A stretch of 64,000 bases of DNA from Nilaparvata lugens (taxonomy: Eukaryota > Arthropoda > Insecta > Hemiptera > Delphacidae). The stretch is from assembly GCF_014356525.2 (NCBI RefSeq), contig NC_052515.1, forward strand, positions 25,966,065-26,030,064. Reading direction: 5' to 3'. Within the stretch, counting starts at the first letter, position 1. Each line of letters starts with the position of its first letter. A program made the translations under genes and the position numbers. Positions 47,051-58,309 of this stretch are shown piece after piece. The notes under the pieces were generated by a model. The model was not told the DNA's origin. It was given only the letters and a program-made list of their open reading frames with translations, and made no database searches.

Positions 47051-47852
47051 CTCTCTCTTTCGGAATATCCTCTCAACGTGCCCTCAGCGTGATACTCAGC
47101 CCCAATATTGGGCCATTCATCGCTCACAGCTCTGCTCACTTTGGCCGCAGACTCTTTTCAAGGCATCTGCTTCCTCCTCGCTCCTCCCCACTCCCTGCAC
47201 TTCACCCGGCAAAGAAAGCTTTTCGCCCCCACAACTCAAACAAGCCGCTACCTGCAATATTACGGTGAGTCATAGTGCTCCACTACTTACTTCTACATTG
47301 CTTCATACTACCAACTACCTCTCGGCTACTTTCCTCATTCGGTTTTCCATGATCATTGCAATCTTCCACCTGTTTAATATACGCTGGGAACATCCAAACG
47401 TTTTCTTGTTTCTTTACTTTGAAAAGAACTTTTATTGTTTGAACGATAATGAACATGAACTGAACTAACTGATAATATGTATTATGATTCATTTCTCACG
47501 AGAAGACCTTTGCATTTATAGACTTTTCAAATATGCACAGAAAACTCTCAAACGTTTCCTGGTATCTTTACAGTAGAGAGTACTGTGATAATTGAAAGTA
47601 ATAATAAACATGAACTGTATTAACTAACAGTATTAATTGCCTTATTTTGCTCCACCCATCATAAAATTATGTCACGTGACAGCTTCGGAGTACAATTATT
47701 AGAGATACAGAGAGAGTTGCTGCGGGTAGTATGTGGGATTGTTCAGAAAGTAACATGAACCTTGGGAGTATAGATGGATTCATGCTTGACCAAGGGTTCG
47801 TAGAGAAACATTCAGGTCAATAAATTTCAGTTCGATAGCGTTCTTTTATCTA

Positions 47853-48015
47853 AGGTGAGCATAGAACACGCACCACATCTTGAGCACCATGAACACGCGC
47901 ATTCCACTTTTCAACAGCTGATACTAGGATTATTATATCAGTATTTTATTATTTCTGTACAAATACAGATATAATCAGCTGATGAAGAGCGAAATGCGTG
48001 GCACAAAAATCTGGA
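47853..48015. mobile_element. Diverged relative of MITE M6
   Basis: Inverted arms GCACCATGAACACGCGCATT and AATGCGTGGC with TCAGCTGAT at the inner ends, comparable in layout to 55323-55481. Strongly diverged. Confidence 0.45.
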
Positions 48016-48124
48016 CGCTGCTTTTATACATCAATGACTCCAAATGTTTCCATCATTGCACGGCTGTTCGCTGACATCGAAATTCACCGCGACTTACTTG
48101 TTCTGTTTGCTTCTTAAAGATTGA

Positions 48125-48742
48125 ATATCGGGGACCGAGCTTCGCTGTGGAGTACAAAAGCATAAAATATTTATTACAAAAGAAGAAATTAAAATAACAT
48201 TCCTACAGAAATGTGTTATCTAATCACAGTAAATTGAGATTAATTCCCAGAGGAATGCAAAAATTTCCCTCACAAAGGCCCAGTTGCACAAAAGCCGGTT
48301 AAATTTTAATCCTGACTAACTTCACGTTAACCAATTCAGAGAAGACCATTTCAAAAAGATGGATCTACTGGAATTAAACAGGATTTAAAATAACCCGGCT
48401 TTTTTGCAACCGGCACTAAGTACCTGATTGAATGATTACAAAAGTTCAACAGCTGAGTCATAATTTTGCACAGTCCCACACACATGAACTCGCTCACTCA
48501 CTTCCATCACTAACAAACGACGGAATAATTATTATCAGCTGTTTTTTCAGGATGAACAATAATTATCCTTCGGCGAGTTTTCCCAGGGATGAGACCTAGT
48601 GCAATCAAATTTTTATAATTATTATAAACCATAGTAGGTTCTGAATTTCGTGAGAATCATTAGAGCCGTTTTCGAGATCCGGTGAAATACAAACATATAG
48701 ACTAAACATATGGACAGAAGTTGCTCGTTTAATAGTATAGGA
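48125..48742 (-). mobile_element. Helitron-like family P, minus strand
   Basis: Begins TCCTATACTATTAAACGAGC (from 48742) and ends GCGAAGCTCGGTCCCCGATAT (48125). It contains GGATCTCGAAAACGGCTCTAATG. The terminal stem is decayed (ACAGCGAAGCTCG). Internal length about 618 bp. Confidence 0.7.
48277..48416. mobile_element. MITE family M1 inside family P
   Basis: Inverted ends GGCCCAGTTGCACAAAAGCC and GGCTTTTTTGCAACCGGCAC. It lies within the minus-strand P element at 48125-48742, a nested insertion. Confidence 0.78.
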
Positions 48743-48751
48743 TACTACTTC

Positions 48752-49240
48752 TATTGGAATTTGAACTACTTTGAATATATCCATCTATAGCATCACTTGT
48801 ATTAGACAAAAGATGTTACACCTCCATTTGAAAAAAAGCAACCAGCAATACTGACAGACCACAAAGATAAAAGTAGACAAGGAAACACGAGTGACAAAAA
48901 AGGACTTGAATGTTACACATATAAAAAGAGAATAAAAGTGGAAGAAGAAAGAAGAAGGATATGAATGATGAACAAGTAATAAAGGCTTGTATCATATAAA
49001 CAACAAAATGTTGTAGATATCTTCCAAATAGTATTGCTTTCATTGGAATTTGAACTGCTGTGGAAACACTCTTCTATCAAAAGATGTTACACCGACTCCA
49101 GAATGAAAAAAGCCACCAATACTCACATAAGGAAAATTCAAGTGGAAGAAGAAAGACGGAGTAAAAGAATGATGAACAAGTGATAAAGACTTGAATGTTA
49201 TGTGTTTAGTTTTCCATGAGAGTTGGGAGAGCTTGGCCTG
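48752..49240 (+). repeat. Imperfect tandem duplication, period about 284 bp
   Basis: Shared text: ATTGGAATTTGAACT (about 48758 and 49039), AAAAGATGTTACACC (about 48808 and 49079), and AAGTGGAAGAAGAAAGA and GAATGATGAACAAGT in both units. Diverged and with indels. Confidence 0.6.
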
Positions 49241-49369
49241 AATACGTGGGGTCTTAGACAGGTCTTTGATACGAGGATAGGAATACAGGAAGCAGGCCGC
49301 TCTGTTCCCCAGTAGATGATATCCGACCATTCTGCTGCTACTTGGGGGAAACAGGCTGCCAGAGAGATA

Positions 49370-50600
49370 AAGACAGGAAGTGATGGCTAGAGCGAGAAAT
49401 AGAGAGAGAAAATGATGTGGAGATGTGGGGTGAGGGGATGATAAGAGAGAGAGAGAGAGAGTGAGTTGCTGTGAGTGAGGGAATGGAAAAGAGGAAATCT
49501 TGTGATGGGGATGACATGAGAAAGAGTAAGAGTGAGTAGCTGTAAGTGAGAGGGAATCAAAATTGGGGAGGAAGATAAAGGAAATAAAATGAATTCAGTT
49601 GAAAGAAAATATCGACTGAGAGAGGATTTATAAGTGGAGAGAATGATAAGGGGAAATGGACGAGGGTGGAGAAGATAAAAGGAGAAGGAGGAGAAGGGAA
49701 GGAAGAAAAAGAATAATAGGGAATTTGTAAGTGTAGAGGATGATGCGAGAGAATGAGGACGGAGAAGGAAGGGAGTTAGGGAGAAAGGAAGGAAATAGAA
49801 GGAAAAGATAGAGAATGAGGAAGTATAGAGGATGTTGAAGGGAATGAGAAGGAGAAGGAAGATTTAGGGAGGAGATGATAAGGAGGACAGAGATTGAGAG
49901 AGAATTTTCAAGTGGAGAGAATATTGAAGAGGGAATGGAGAAATGGAGGAAGATGATGAAAGAGGTCGAAGATGATGAAAAGGAAAGGGATAATGAAGGG
50001 GAAGAAAGGCAGAGAGAGCAAGAGAAGGATTTTTTAGAGTAGAAAATGATGTGGAGCAATGAAAAAGGTGAAGTAATATGAAGGGAGAAGTAAGGAATAA
50101 GAGGGGGAAGGATACAGAACGTGGGAGAGAATTTATAAGTGGATAAATGATGCTGGGGGAGGAAGATGAAGAAATGGAAAAGGAATAGAAGAAAGAGAAA
50201 TCAGAGAAGTGAGACAGAGTTTGTAAGTGGAAAGAATGTTAAGAGTGACTGGAAAAGAGTAAGGGAAAGGGAGGAAGGAGAGAGGAAGGAAGACACAGTG
50301 AGAGAGAATTAGTGAATAGTGGAAATGAGATGATGATAAGGGAAAAGAGTATAGAGGAAGGAAGACAGAGTGAGAGAGAGAATATTGAGCCTCTATCTTA
50401 TCTGATGAAGTGAAGCATCTCAAGTCATCTACTCGCTTATGCATGAGCTGTGTATGTGGAGGATATATATAAGATGGAAAGAGGGAAAAGGAAGGAGAAA
50501 GATGTGAAGGAGAGGGAGGAACATGAGAAGATAGGAAACAAGGTGGGGGAGAAAAGTGATAACGAGGGGAATATGAGGATAAGAATAAGATAAGAAAGAA
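49370..50600 (+). repeat. Purine-rich minisatellite, period about 97 bp
   Basis: A motif related to GAGAATTTATAAGTGGAGAG recurs at about 49631, 49728, 49820, 49909, 50035, 50136, 50224 and 50314. Steps are 97, 92, 89, 126, 101, 88 and 90 bp, with GGA/GAAGG filler between. Reverse frames are Ser/Pro/Leu-rich and are rejected as genes. Confidence 0.75.
50405..50474 (+). repeat. 65-bp direct repeat, copy 1
   Basis: GTGAAGCATCTCAAGTCATC through GTGTATGTGGAGGATATATA occurs here and again at 51280-51346, about 875 bp away, in the same orientation and nearly identical. Confidence 0.8.
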
Positions 50601-51139
50601 GGAGAAAGAGAGGAGTGGAATGTGGTACAGTGGAAGAAGATCGTAGAGAAGTGATCAGGACAAAACGTTCAAGATTATCATTTCATTTCAAATCGCCACA
50701 AGAGTGGCCACAGAGTGAGAGAGACAAGAAATAAGTAGTTGGTGGAGAGAAATTAAAATGGAATGTTACAAGGAAACATCATACATCGTGAATTCATACA
50801 GGAAAAACACTTGTACAAGAGCAATAACAGTTGATTTCAATTCTTAATTCCATCAATAGTATAGAGAATTGTGTATGTGATAATTATTGTTTAATACAAT
50901 ACACAATATTTTTTGGGAATAAAGCACTCTTCTTGAGTTAGAAGAGTATGTGAAAGATATACTCTTTAAATTATTACTGTTTGCGAAAATTCTTTAGAAA
51001 ACTAATCCAGTTAGAAAAAACTAGCCGGAATTCAAGAAAGAGAAGTAAGAAGGAATCAAAAACAAAAAGTACCAGACTATGGTATAGACAGACTCTACCA
51101 CACAAACAAGCGCATTGCAAATTTATCATCCAATCATTC

Positions 51140-51275
51140 AGAATTAAACAACTTCAGGAGAGTACGACAGGCTTATGCCCAACGATTCCAATTCTAATTT
51201 ATACTACAGTTCAAATATAGCTAGGTTATGTGTCGCTTCTAAATTTTTCAATTACACTACAATTTACAGTATACA
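51140..51275 (-). repeat. Repeat family S copy
   Basis: Contains CGACAGGCTTATGCCCAACG and AAATATAGCTAGGTTATGTG, the S core on the minus strand. Confidence 0.65.
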
Positions 51276-51279
51276 CTCA

Positions 51280-51346
51280 AGTGAAGCATCTCAAGTCATC
51301 TACCCGCTTATGCATGAGCTGTGTATGTGGAGGATATATAAAGGTG
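51280..51346 (+). repeat. 65-bp direct repeat, copy 2
   Basis: Second copy of 50405-50474, ending directly at the MITE-like element that starts AAGGTGCCTACAGACT. Confidence 0.8.
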
Positions 51347-51577
51347 CCTACAGACTGTCGCTCTGCTCCGCAACCGAACGTCACTCCCGCAGAGCGATTG
51401 ATGATCGACCGGGGAGCAACAGTTGTTCGACCGGGGAACACGAGAAGATCTAACATCTTCCGTAACGTTCATGATGGGTGCGTGGGAGGAGCGACTGTGG
51501 TTCGATGGTGGTACGAGGGCGGTACGAGGGAGGAGTGTGCTCGGTGCGGGTTGGAAGCGCGAATATGTGTACGCAGC
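51341..51577. mobile_element. Candidate MITE, GC-rich, M6-like ends
   Basis: The left end AAGGTGCCTACAGACT and the right end ATGTGTACGCAGCTT (reverse AAGCTGCGTACACAT) resemble the M6 ends AGGTGCGTACAGATA. The interior is GC-rich (CGACCGGGGAGCAACAG and CGACCGGGGAACACGAG in tandem). Frames through it are not recognised. Confidence 0.5.
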
Positions 51578-52127
51578 TTCAGATAGGAAGAGGAAGATGG
51601 AAGAAGAAAGATGTGCTATACAAGTAACATACTCCGTAGAATGTATCACACACACGATAATAAGTGTGTGTATGTGTGTAATAGTATTACGAGTAATTAT
51701 AGTAGGAGTTATATAGTACCGATTTCAAGCTGTGAGTTTCTGATACCGATTTCCGACCGAGGAGGGAATTTCAAAGCGTATCCTTGGCATTTACTCACTC
51801 AACAATAATTCATTCCAGCTACATGTTGTGAAGTATGTTGTGTAAAGCCTTACCATTATGAGGCTCCAGAATTACTTTTTGACAATTTGAGAAGTATAAT
51901 AGTGTATATATAGTTCATTATAAATATGTGCAAGGATGGATGTCATGGCAAAATTGTAACGTGCTATAAATTTTCGGCTCTAAATTCAATATTTTCTAAG
52001 GTTGGCTTAGTGGTTTTGTGTTTTGTTTCGGTTTTGTATATGTTTGGACTTTTTAACATCAAAATGAACTTTATTCCGAATTGAAAAGTGTAAATTTAAA
52101 GTATTGTGCTCACTATAACCTTAGTGT

Positions 52128-52223
52128 CCGGTTCCCTATTAGGGAACTTTGGACTATATACGGCGAGGTGGAACTACCCTTGGGTCTCCCCACCATTCAA
52201 AGCCATACGCTAATAATAATAAT
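52128..52223 (+). repeat. Probable LINE 3' end with (AAT)n tail
   Basis: GGTTCCCTATTAGGGAACT forms a hairpin. It is followed by GGGTCTCCCCACCATTCAAA, then CATACGC(TAA)n. Compact end plus trinucleotide tail fits a non-LTR retrotransposon 3' terminus. No protein part is identified. Confidence 0.45.
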
Positions 52224-52259
52224 GTGCAAGGACCCGAGTATTATATAAGATTGTTTATG

Positions 52260-52840
52260 TACAGAGTGAGTCATATGTATGGGAACCCTTCAATAAATTG
52301 GGGACTGTTATAGATATAATACTGTCACTTTCAGGATAAGTTATTGGTTGTTTTGACAAACGTCAAAATATAAAATCTTAGTTTTCGTTGGTTTTTGAGT
52401 GAAAATGGACTAAATTTTCGTAAAGTGGAATCATAACCCTATTTTGAACTTTTAAAGTGTTATCTAAATTTGGGAAAGAAATAGTACAAGGAGTATCCTT
52501 AGTTTTTCTCTCCCAATCAGTGCTTCTCTCTAAAAAATATAAATAAATAAATGAATATTGAAATACTCTCTCTACGTTTTGACGTACAAATGAATTTCAA
52601 CCACTCATAAGGGGGTGACTTAGGGGTTGTAACTCGAAAATTTTGAATGTTGATACCTATTGTGTGGTACATCATTTTAAAGGCCTTCTCAAAACTAGAA
52701 ATATGACATCGATAAAATGTTTTATGATACTTTTATTCAAAATGGCGGCTGATGGAAGTTTTAGTTTCTAAAGAAATAATTTTATTGATGAAGTTCAATC
52801 AACCGCCATTCTGGATACAAGTATATGTATATCACTCTGT
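52260..52840. mobile_element. Candidate DNA transposon remnant M9
   Basis: Short inverted ends TACAGAGTGAGTCATATG and the reverse complement of TATATCACTCTGTA. About 580 bp between, with AAATGGCGGCTGATGG and CAACCGCCATTCTGG near the right side also inverted. No transposase frame. Confidence 0.5.
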
Positions 52841-52865
52841 ATAATATGTGTATTATATTATGGAA

Positions 52866-54277
52866 CTAGCCGTCAGGCTCGCTTCGCTCGCCATATCCGT
52901 CTAGCAAGGGGGCTCCGCTCCCTGGACCCCTGAGAATCGTCCAAGAATGAGATCAGCAGGCTCGCTTCGCTCGCCTGCATTTTTCATTTGGGCATTTTTA
53001 TCATAATTATGTTAGGACGATCCAGTCGGGGGTCCAGACTAAACGTCTGGCTAAACGGATATGGCGAGCGAAGCGAGCCTGACGGCTAGTAATATTATAT
53101 AATATCAGGAATAGCTCTGACTAGCCGTCAGGCTCGCTTCGCTCGCCATATCCGTCTAGCCAGGGGGCTCCGCCCCCTGGACCCCCGACTGGATTGTCCA
53201 AGAATGAGATCAGCAGGCTCGCTTCGCTCGCCTGCATTTTTCTTTTGAGAATTTTTATCATATGTTAGGACAATCCAGTCGGGGGTCCAGACTAAACGTC
53301 TGGCTAAACGGATATGGCGAGCGAAGCGAGCCTTACGGCTAGTAATATAATATTCCCAGGATTGAAATAGCAGTGCCCAATCAATTTTTCCGCGATAAAT
53401 GCATTTAAATCTTCAACTTGGTGCCAAACTAACTAAGTCAACTCAACTTAATGCCAACCTGACAAAATTATTAACTTAGTGATCACAGTTGCCTGTTAAC
53501 AACTGTTTCGAAGAGGTACTCTATCTAGATTATAGTTCTATAGTAACATATGATATGGAAATTTCAATTATAATTAAGAGATTGGGAGAAGAAGAATATA
53601 CATGCTAAAAGACGAAATTTAAACCCTTAAAAACAACCCTTAGAGTTAAAAAATTGCCAAAAGATTTCTTAGTACGCCTCTAAAGGGCCAACTGAACATA
53701 CCTACCAAATTTGAACGTTCTTGGTCCGGTAGATTTTTAGTTATGCGAGTGAGTGAGTGAGTGAGTGAGTGAGTGAGTGAGTGAGTGAGTCAGTCAGTCA
53801 GTGAGTGAGTGAGTGCCATTTCGCTTTTATATATATAGATTGAAGTAGCAGTGCCCAATCTATTTTCCCTCGATAAATGCATTTCAATCTTCAACTTGGT
53901 GCCAACCTAACAAAGTCAACTCAACTTAATGTCAACCTGACAAAATTATTAATTTAGTTACCAGTTAACAACTGTTTCGAAGAGGTACTCTCTCTAGATT
54001 ATAGTTCTATATTAACATATGGTATGGCCTTTTTTCAATTATAATTAAGAGAATAAGAAGAATATACATGCTAAAAGACGAATTTTAAACCCTTAAAAAC
54101 CACCCTTAGAGTTAAAATATTGCCAAAAGATTTCTTAGTGCGCCTCTAAAGGGCCAACTGAACATACCCACCGAATTTGAACGTTTTTGGTCCGGTAGAT
54201 TTTTAGTTCTGCGAGTGAGTGAGTGAGTGAGTCAGTCAGTCAGTGAGTGAGTGCCATTTCGCTTTTATATAAATAGA
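52866..54277 (-). mobile_element. Outer Helitron (family H), interrupted
   Basis: Minus-strand Helitron: the 5' end TCTATTTATATAAAAGCG is at 54277 and the 3' CTAG is at 52866-52869, flanked by A (5') and T (3') on the minus strand. The element body is 52866-53120 plus 53839-54277, about 694 bp. It is split by a second family H element. The 5' microsatellite is (GTGA)n. No protein is encoded. Confidence 0.88.
53121..53838 (-). mobile_element. Inner Helitron nested in the outer one
   Basis: A 718-bp family H element on the minus strand, from TCTATATATATAAAAGCG (53838) to CTAG (53121-53124). It lies between the adjacent bases A and T of the outer element. The uninterrupted text GCTACTTCAATCAGAGC is seen in the copies at 10940 and 43282. 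Its 3' palindrome has CCAGGGGGCTCCGCCCCCTGG, a perfect hairpin. Confidence 0.92.
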
Positions 54278-54303
54278 TGAATGTTATAAGTTTTTCTGTG
54301 ATT

Positions 54304-54762
54304 CTGTGATATGATAGGTGTAGTGTATACATCAAACATGAGTCATACATGTGCCTGTGAGAGATGTGAAGTAAAGCACTACTATTCAGGTCTTAGTTCA
54401 GGTTAGCGATGATTGTTTCAGTAAGGTTATACCACCAATAATGTTGACGAGTGTGCTAAATAATAGCAATAGGGTGATGGGTATAAAGTTTACCGAACAT
54501 TTTTTGTCATAAATGTTGTGTAGAATCTATGGTCGAAGACTGTTACAACCTTGATGGAACACCCTGTATAAGAGTGTATTTATCTGTGATATGATAGGTG
54601 TAGTGTATACGTCATACACGGGTCATACATGTGCCTGTGAGAGATGTGAAGCAAAGCATTCAGGTCATAGTTCAGGTTAGCAATGATTGTTTCAGTAAGG
54701 TTATACCACCAATAATGATGACGTGTGTGCTAAATAATAGCAATAGGGTGATGGCTCTGTCC
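54304..54762 (+). repeat. 280-bp tandem duplication
   Basis: CTGTGATATGATAGGTGTAG starts both units (54304 and 54584). Shared text includes GCCTGTGAGAGATGTGAAG and AAGGTTATACCACCAATAAT. The second unit is cut after about 178 bp (GCAATAGGGTGATGG). Confidence 0.85.
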
Positions 54763-55067
54763 ATGATCCTTAGTTCATGTCAACCACTCAGTTCATGAAA
54801 TTATCAGATCACTCTCTGAGTTTGTCAATGCCGATTAATGTTTTAATTCCGCCTTTGAAAGCCTCAACTGGATTGAGGTTGGTGTAAATGATGGTGGTGA
54901 GTTATGATAGGTTGGGTAGTTAGTCTACCTCGTGGACTGTCTGTTTCGACTGTGATTTAATAAAATTTGAATAGGCAGAGGTTTGTAACAAAACCGAAAA
55001 TGTAATTCCAAAATGCTTTCAACTTGCTTGTACTTGCATTGTACATAGATTTTTGTTAATAGACTAA

Positions 55068-55219
55068 GGGCCGGTTGCACAAAAGCCGGTTAAATTTTAA
55101 CCGTGATTAATTTCACGAGAACCAATCAGAGAAGGCGTTTTTGAAAAGACAGCATCTCTGATTGGTTCTCGTGGAATTAATCACGGTTAGAATTTAACCG
55201 GCTTCTGTGCAACCGGCAC
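55068..55219. mobile_element. MITE family M1
   Basis: A 152-bp palindrome with GGGCCGGTTGCACAAAAGCC and GGCTTCTGTGCAACCGGCAC ends, flanked by TAA (55065-55067 and 55220-55222). Arms are better preserved than in the other copies. Confidence 0.88.
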
Positions 55220-55222
55220 TAA

Positions 55223-55320
55223 GGGCCGGTTTCCGAGCTCGGGATTTAGCGAAGTTCTCGACTTCAAACAGTTGGAATCAGAAAATTGGCTTTCCGAAAC
55301 AGGGCGCATAGTCGCAGTTT
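55223..55320 (+). mobile_element. MITE family M5, left end only
   Basis: GGGCCGGTTTCCGAGCTCGG followed by TTCAAACAGTTGGAATCAG and CTTTCCGAAACAGGGCG, matching one terminus of 38523-39127. The partner end is missing. Confidence 0.65.
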
Positions 55321-55322
55321 TT

Positions 55323-55481
55323 ATAGGTGCGTACAGATATACGCGCCGCGAACATGAACAGTTCACTTTTAATCAGCTGATTATATCTGTATTTTTACAG
55401 AAACGGTAAAGATACAGATATAAAAAGCTGATTAAAAGTGAACTGCTCATGTTCGCGGCGCGTATATCTGTACGCATCTTA
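55323..55481. mobile_element. Foldback MITE family M6
   Basis: Nearly perfect 159-bp palindrome: AGGTGCGTACAGATATACGC, GCGAACATGAACAGTTCAC and TAATCAGCTGATTATATCTG on the left are mirrored as complements on the right. The loop is only a dozen or so bases. Confidence 0.85.
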
Positions 55482-55581
55482 ACAAATAATTCTGAGCAGT
55501 GATGTGGAGGGAATCCCCTTCATGGCTACTGTATAATCTACTTTCTTTGCTTAGCAACCCTTGAGAGAAAAGTTTGAGAGA

Positions 55582-56359
<778 letters not shown>

Positions 56360-56360
<1 letters not shown>

Positions 56361-56513
56361 TTTACTTTCCTTGCCCTACTACCATAGGTAAGGAAAGTAT
56401 TGCTTTCCAAAAAAATTAAGGTACCCCAATTTCAAGTTTTCTATACGTTTCAAGGTCCTCTGAGTCCAAAAACATGATTTTTGGGTATTGGTCTGTGTGT
56501 ATGTATGTATGTA

Positions 56514-56608
<95 letters not shown>

Positions 56609-57740
56609 CTGTGAACACGATAACTCCATTCCTAATTAACCGATTGACTTGAAATTTCAAACTTAAGGTCCTTATACCCTGAGGACCCGACAATAAGAAA
56701 TTCAATAAAATTCAATTCAAGATGGCGGAAAAAATGGCGGATAATGACTAAAAAACCATGTTTTTCACGTTCTTCTCGAAAATGGCTCTAACGATTGTCT
56801 TCAAATTCATACCACGGATAGCTATTTATAAGCCCTATAAACTGGCATAAGTCTCATTTCAGGGAAAATTTCAGGAGCTCCGTAATATTCTTGAGAAAAA
56901 TGGCGGATAATGACTAAAAAGCCATGTTTTTCACGTTTTTCTCGAAAACGGCTCCAACGATTTTCTTCAACTTTATACCATGGATAGCTATTCATAAGCC
57001 CTATCAACTGGCTTGAGTCTCATTTCTGGGAAAATTTCAGGAGCTCCGTAATATTCTTGAGAAAAATGGCGGATAATGACTAAAAAGCCATGTTTTTCAC
57101 GGTTTTCTCGAAAACGGCTCCAACGATTTTCTTCAAATTTATACCATGGATAGCTATTTATAAGCCCTATCAACTGACATGAGTCTTATTTATGAGAAAA
57201 TTGCAGGAGCTCCGTAATATTCTTGAGAAAAATGACAGTTACTAAAAAACCATTTTTTTCACGAATTTTTTGAAATCCATACCCTGTATAGTTATTTATT
57301 AGCTCTATCAACTGACATGAGTCTTTTTCCTGGGGTACTAATGAGGGGTCCACCCAATCCTTGAGAAATGGACTTTGTAACCTCCTTCTCGTGCATGAGG
57401 TAGGTTGGTACACTGTTTTTACTTTTTCTTCTTCCATATACCGTGGGTAGGTAGAGCAGTTTATAAAAAGAACACAGTCATAGTCAAGATATTTCATCTG
57501 TGGAACAGCTGTTTTGACGAATTTCAAAAAAAATCATTGAATTTCACAATTTACATAAAGGAAAAGTACTCTGAAAACAATTGTATATACACATATACAG
57601 TAGTCTGATCGTAGTTGCAAATATGTTGCCGTCAATCGTCATTACCGTATGTTATTCCCCTAAATTATTCTCGTTTGATAATGAGGCTTATAGTTCAATG
57701 AGCAAGGAAAGTTGTGTGAGTGTACCACACCAGATTTTTT
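56360..57740 (+). repeat. Repeat family W copy 3
   Basis: Starts TACTTTCCTTGCCCTACTAC and ends GTGTACCACACCAGATTTTT. It contains (TATG)n/(TG)n at 56503-56600 and a 166-bp tandem array (56725-57365). Frames on either strand are repeat-derived. Confidence 0.8.
56725..57365 (+). repeat. 166-bp tandem array inside W
   Basis: TGGCGGATAATGACTAAAAA recurs at 56735, 56901 and 57067, with a decayed fourth unit at 57233. The step is exactly 166 bp each time. Units share CGAAAACGGCTCCAACGATT and TTTCAGGAGCTCCGTAATAT. Because 166 is not a multiple of three, frames do not run on through the array. Confidence 0.92.
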
Positions 57741-58309
57741 TATTGTTCAGTTAGTAATGATTAAGTATTGAGTGAAGGAATGTTCAATTTCGAGAGTTGG
57801 ATTTTTATTTGATTTAGAATTTGTCAGTTCTTTACATAGGTGGCAGTGGTGGGATCAACGTAAAGTTTCTCCATGACTGTCTTTCATTTCTCTAACTCTA
57901 TTAATTTTTATAAGTTTTTCCCATTTCCAGAAATTCACCATAATATATTGATAATACACAAACCCATAACTCCAAATAATTGTGAATTCTACTCCGTTAC
58001 CTTTCCATCTGACCCTTCCAAGTACCCCAGTCCACTCATCTGGATCAAATAGAATAACAGATCAACAATAATACAAAATAGAGGAAGAGAAAGCGAGAGA
58101 GAGTAAGAATGGAAGAGAGAGATAGAGCGAATTAGTAAGGCAGAGGGAAAGAGAGAGAAACATTGGAGTGACATTCAGAGTGATGGAATGTCTTGACTAT
58201 GTCAATACAGTGTGGCACAAGTACAGCATTGCCTAATTAAATCTTGAACACTTTGAGAGTTTCCGTGATGAGGGTAGTCCGTGATCAATTTAACTTTTAT
58301 TAACCATCG

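Noticed and set aside
51230..51655. Frames of 92-118 codons
   Set aside because: They cover the S repeat and a GC-rich MITE-like element. Several frames are open on both strands, as expected for GC-rich palindromic DNA.
56822..57173. Two near-identical 61-codon minus-strand ORFs
   Set aside because: They are shadows of the 166-bp tandem units. The period is not a multiple of three.
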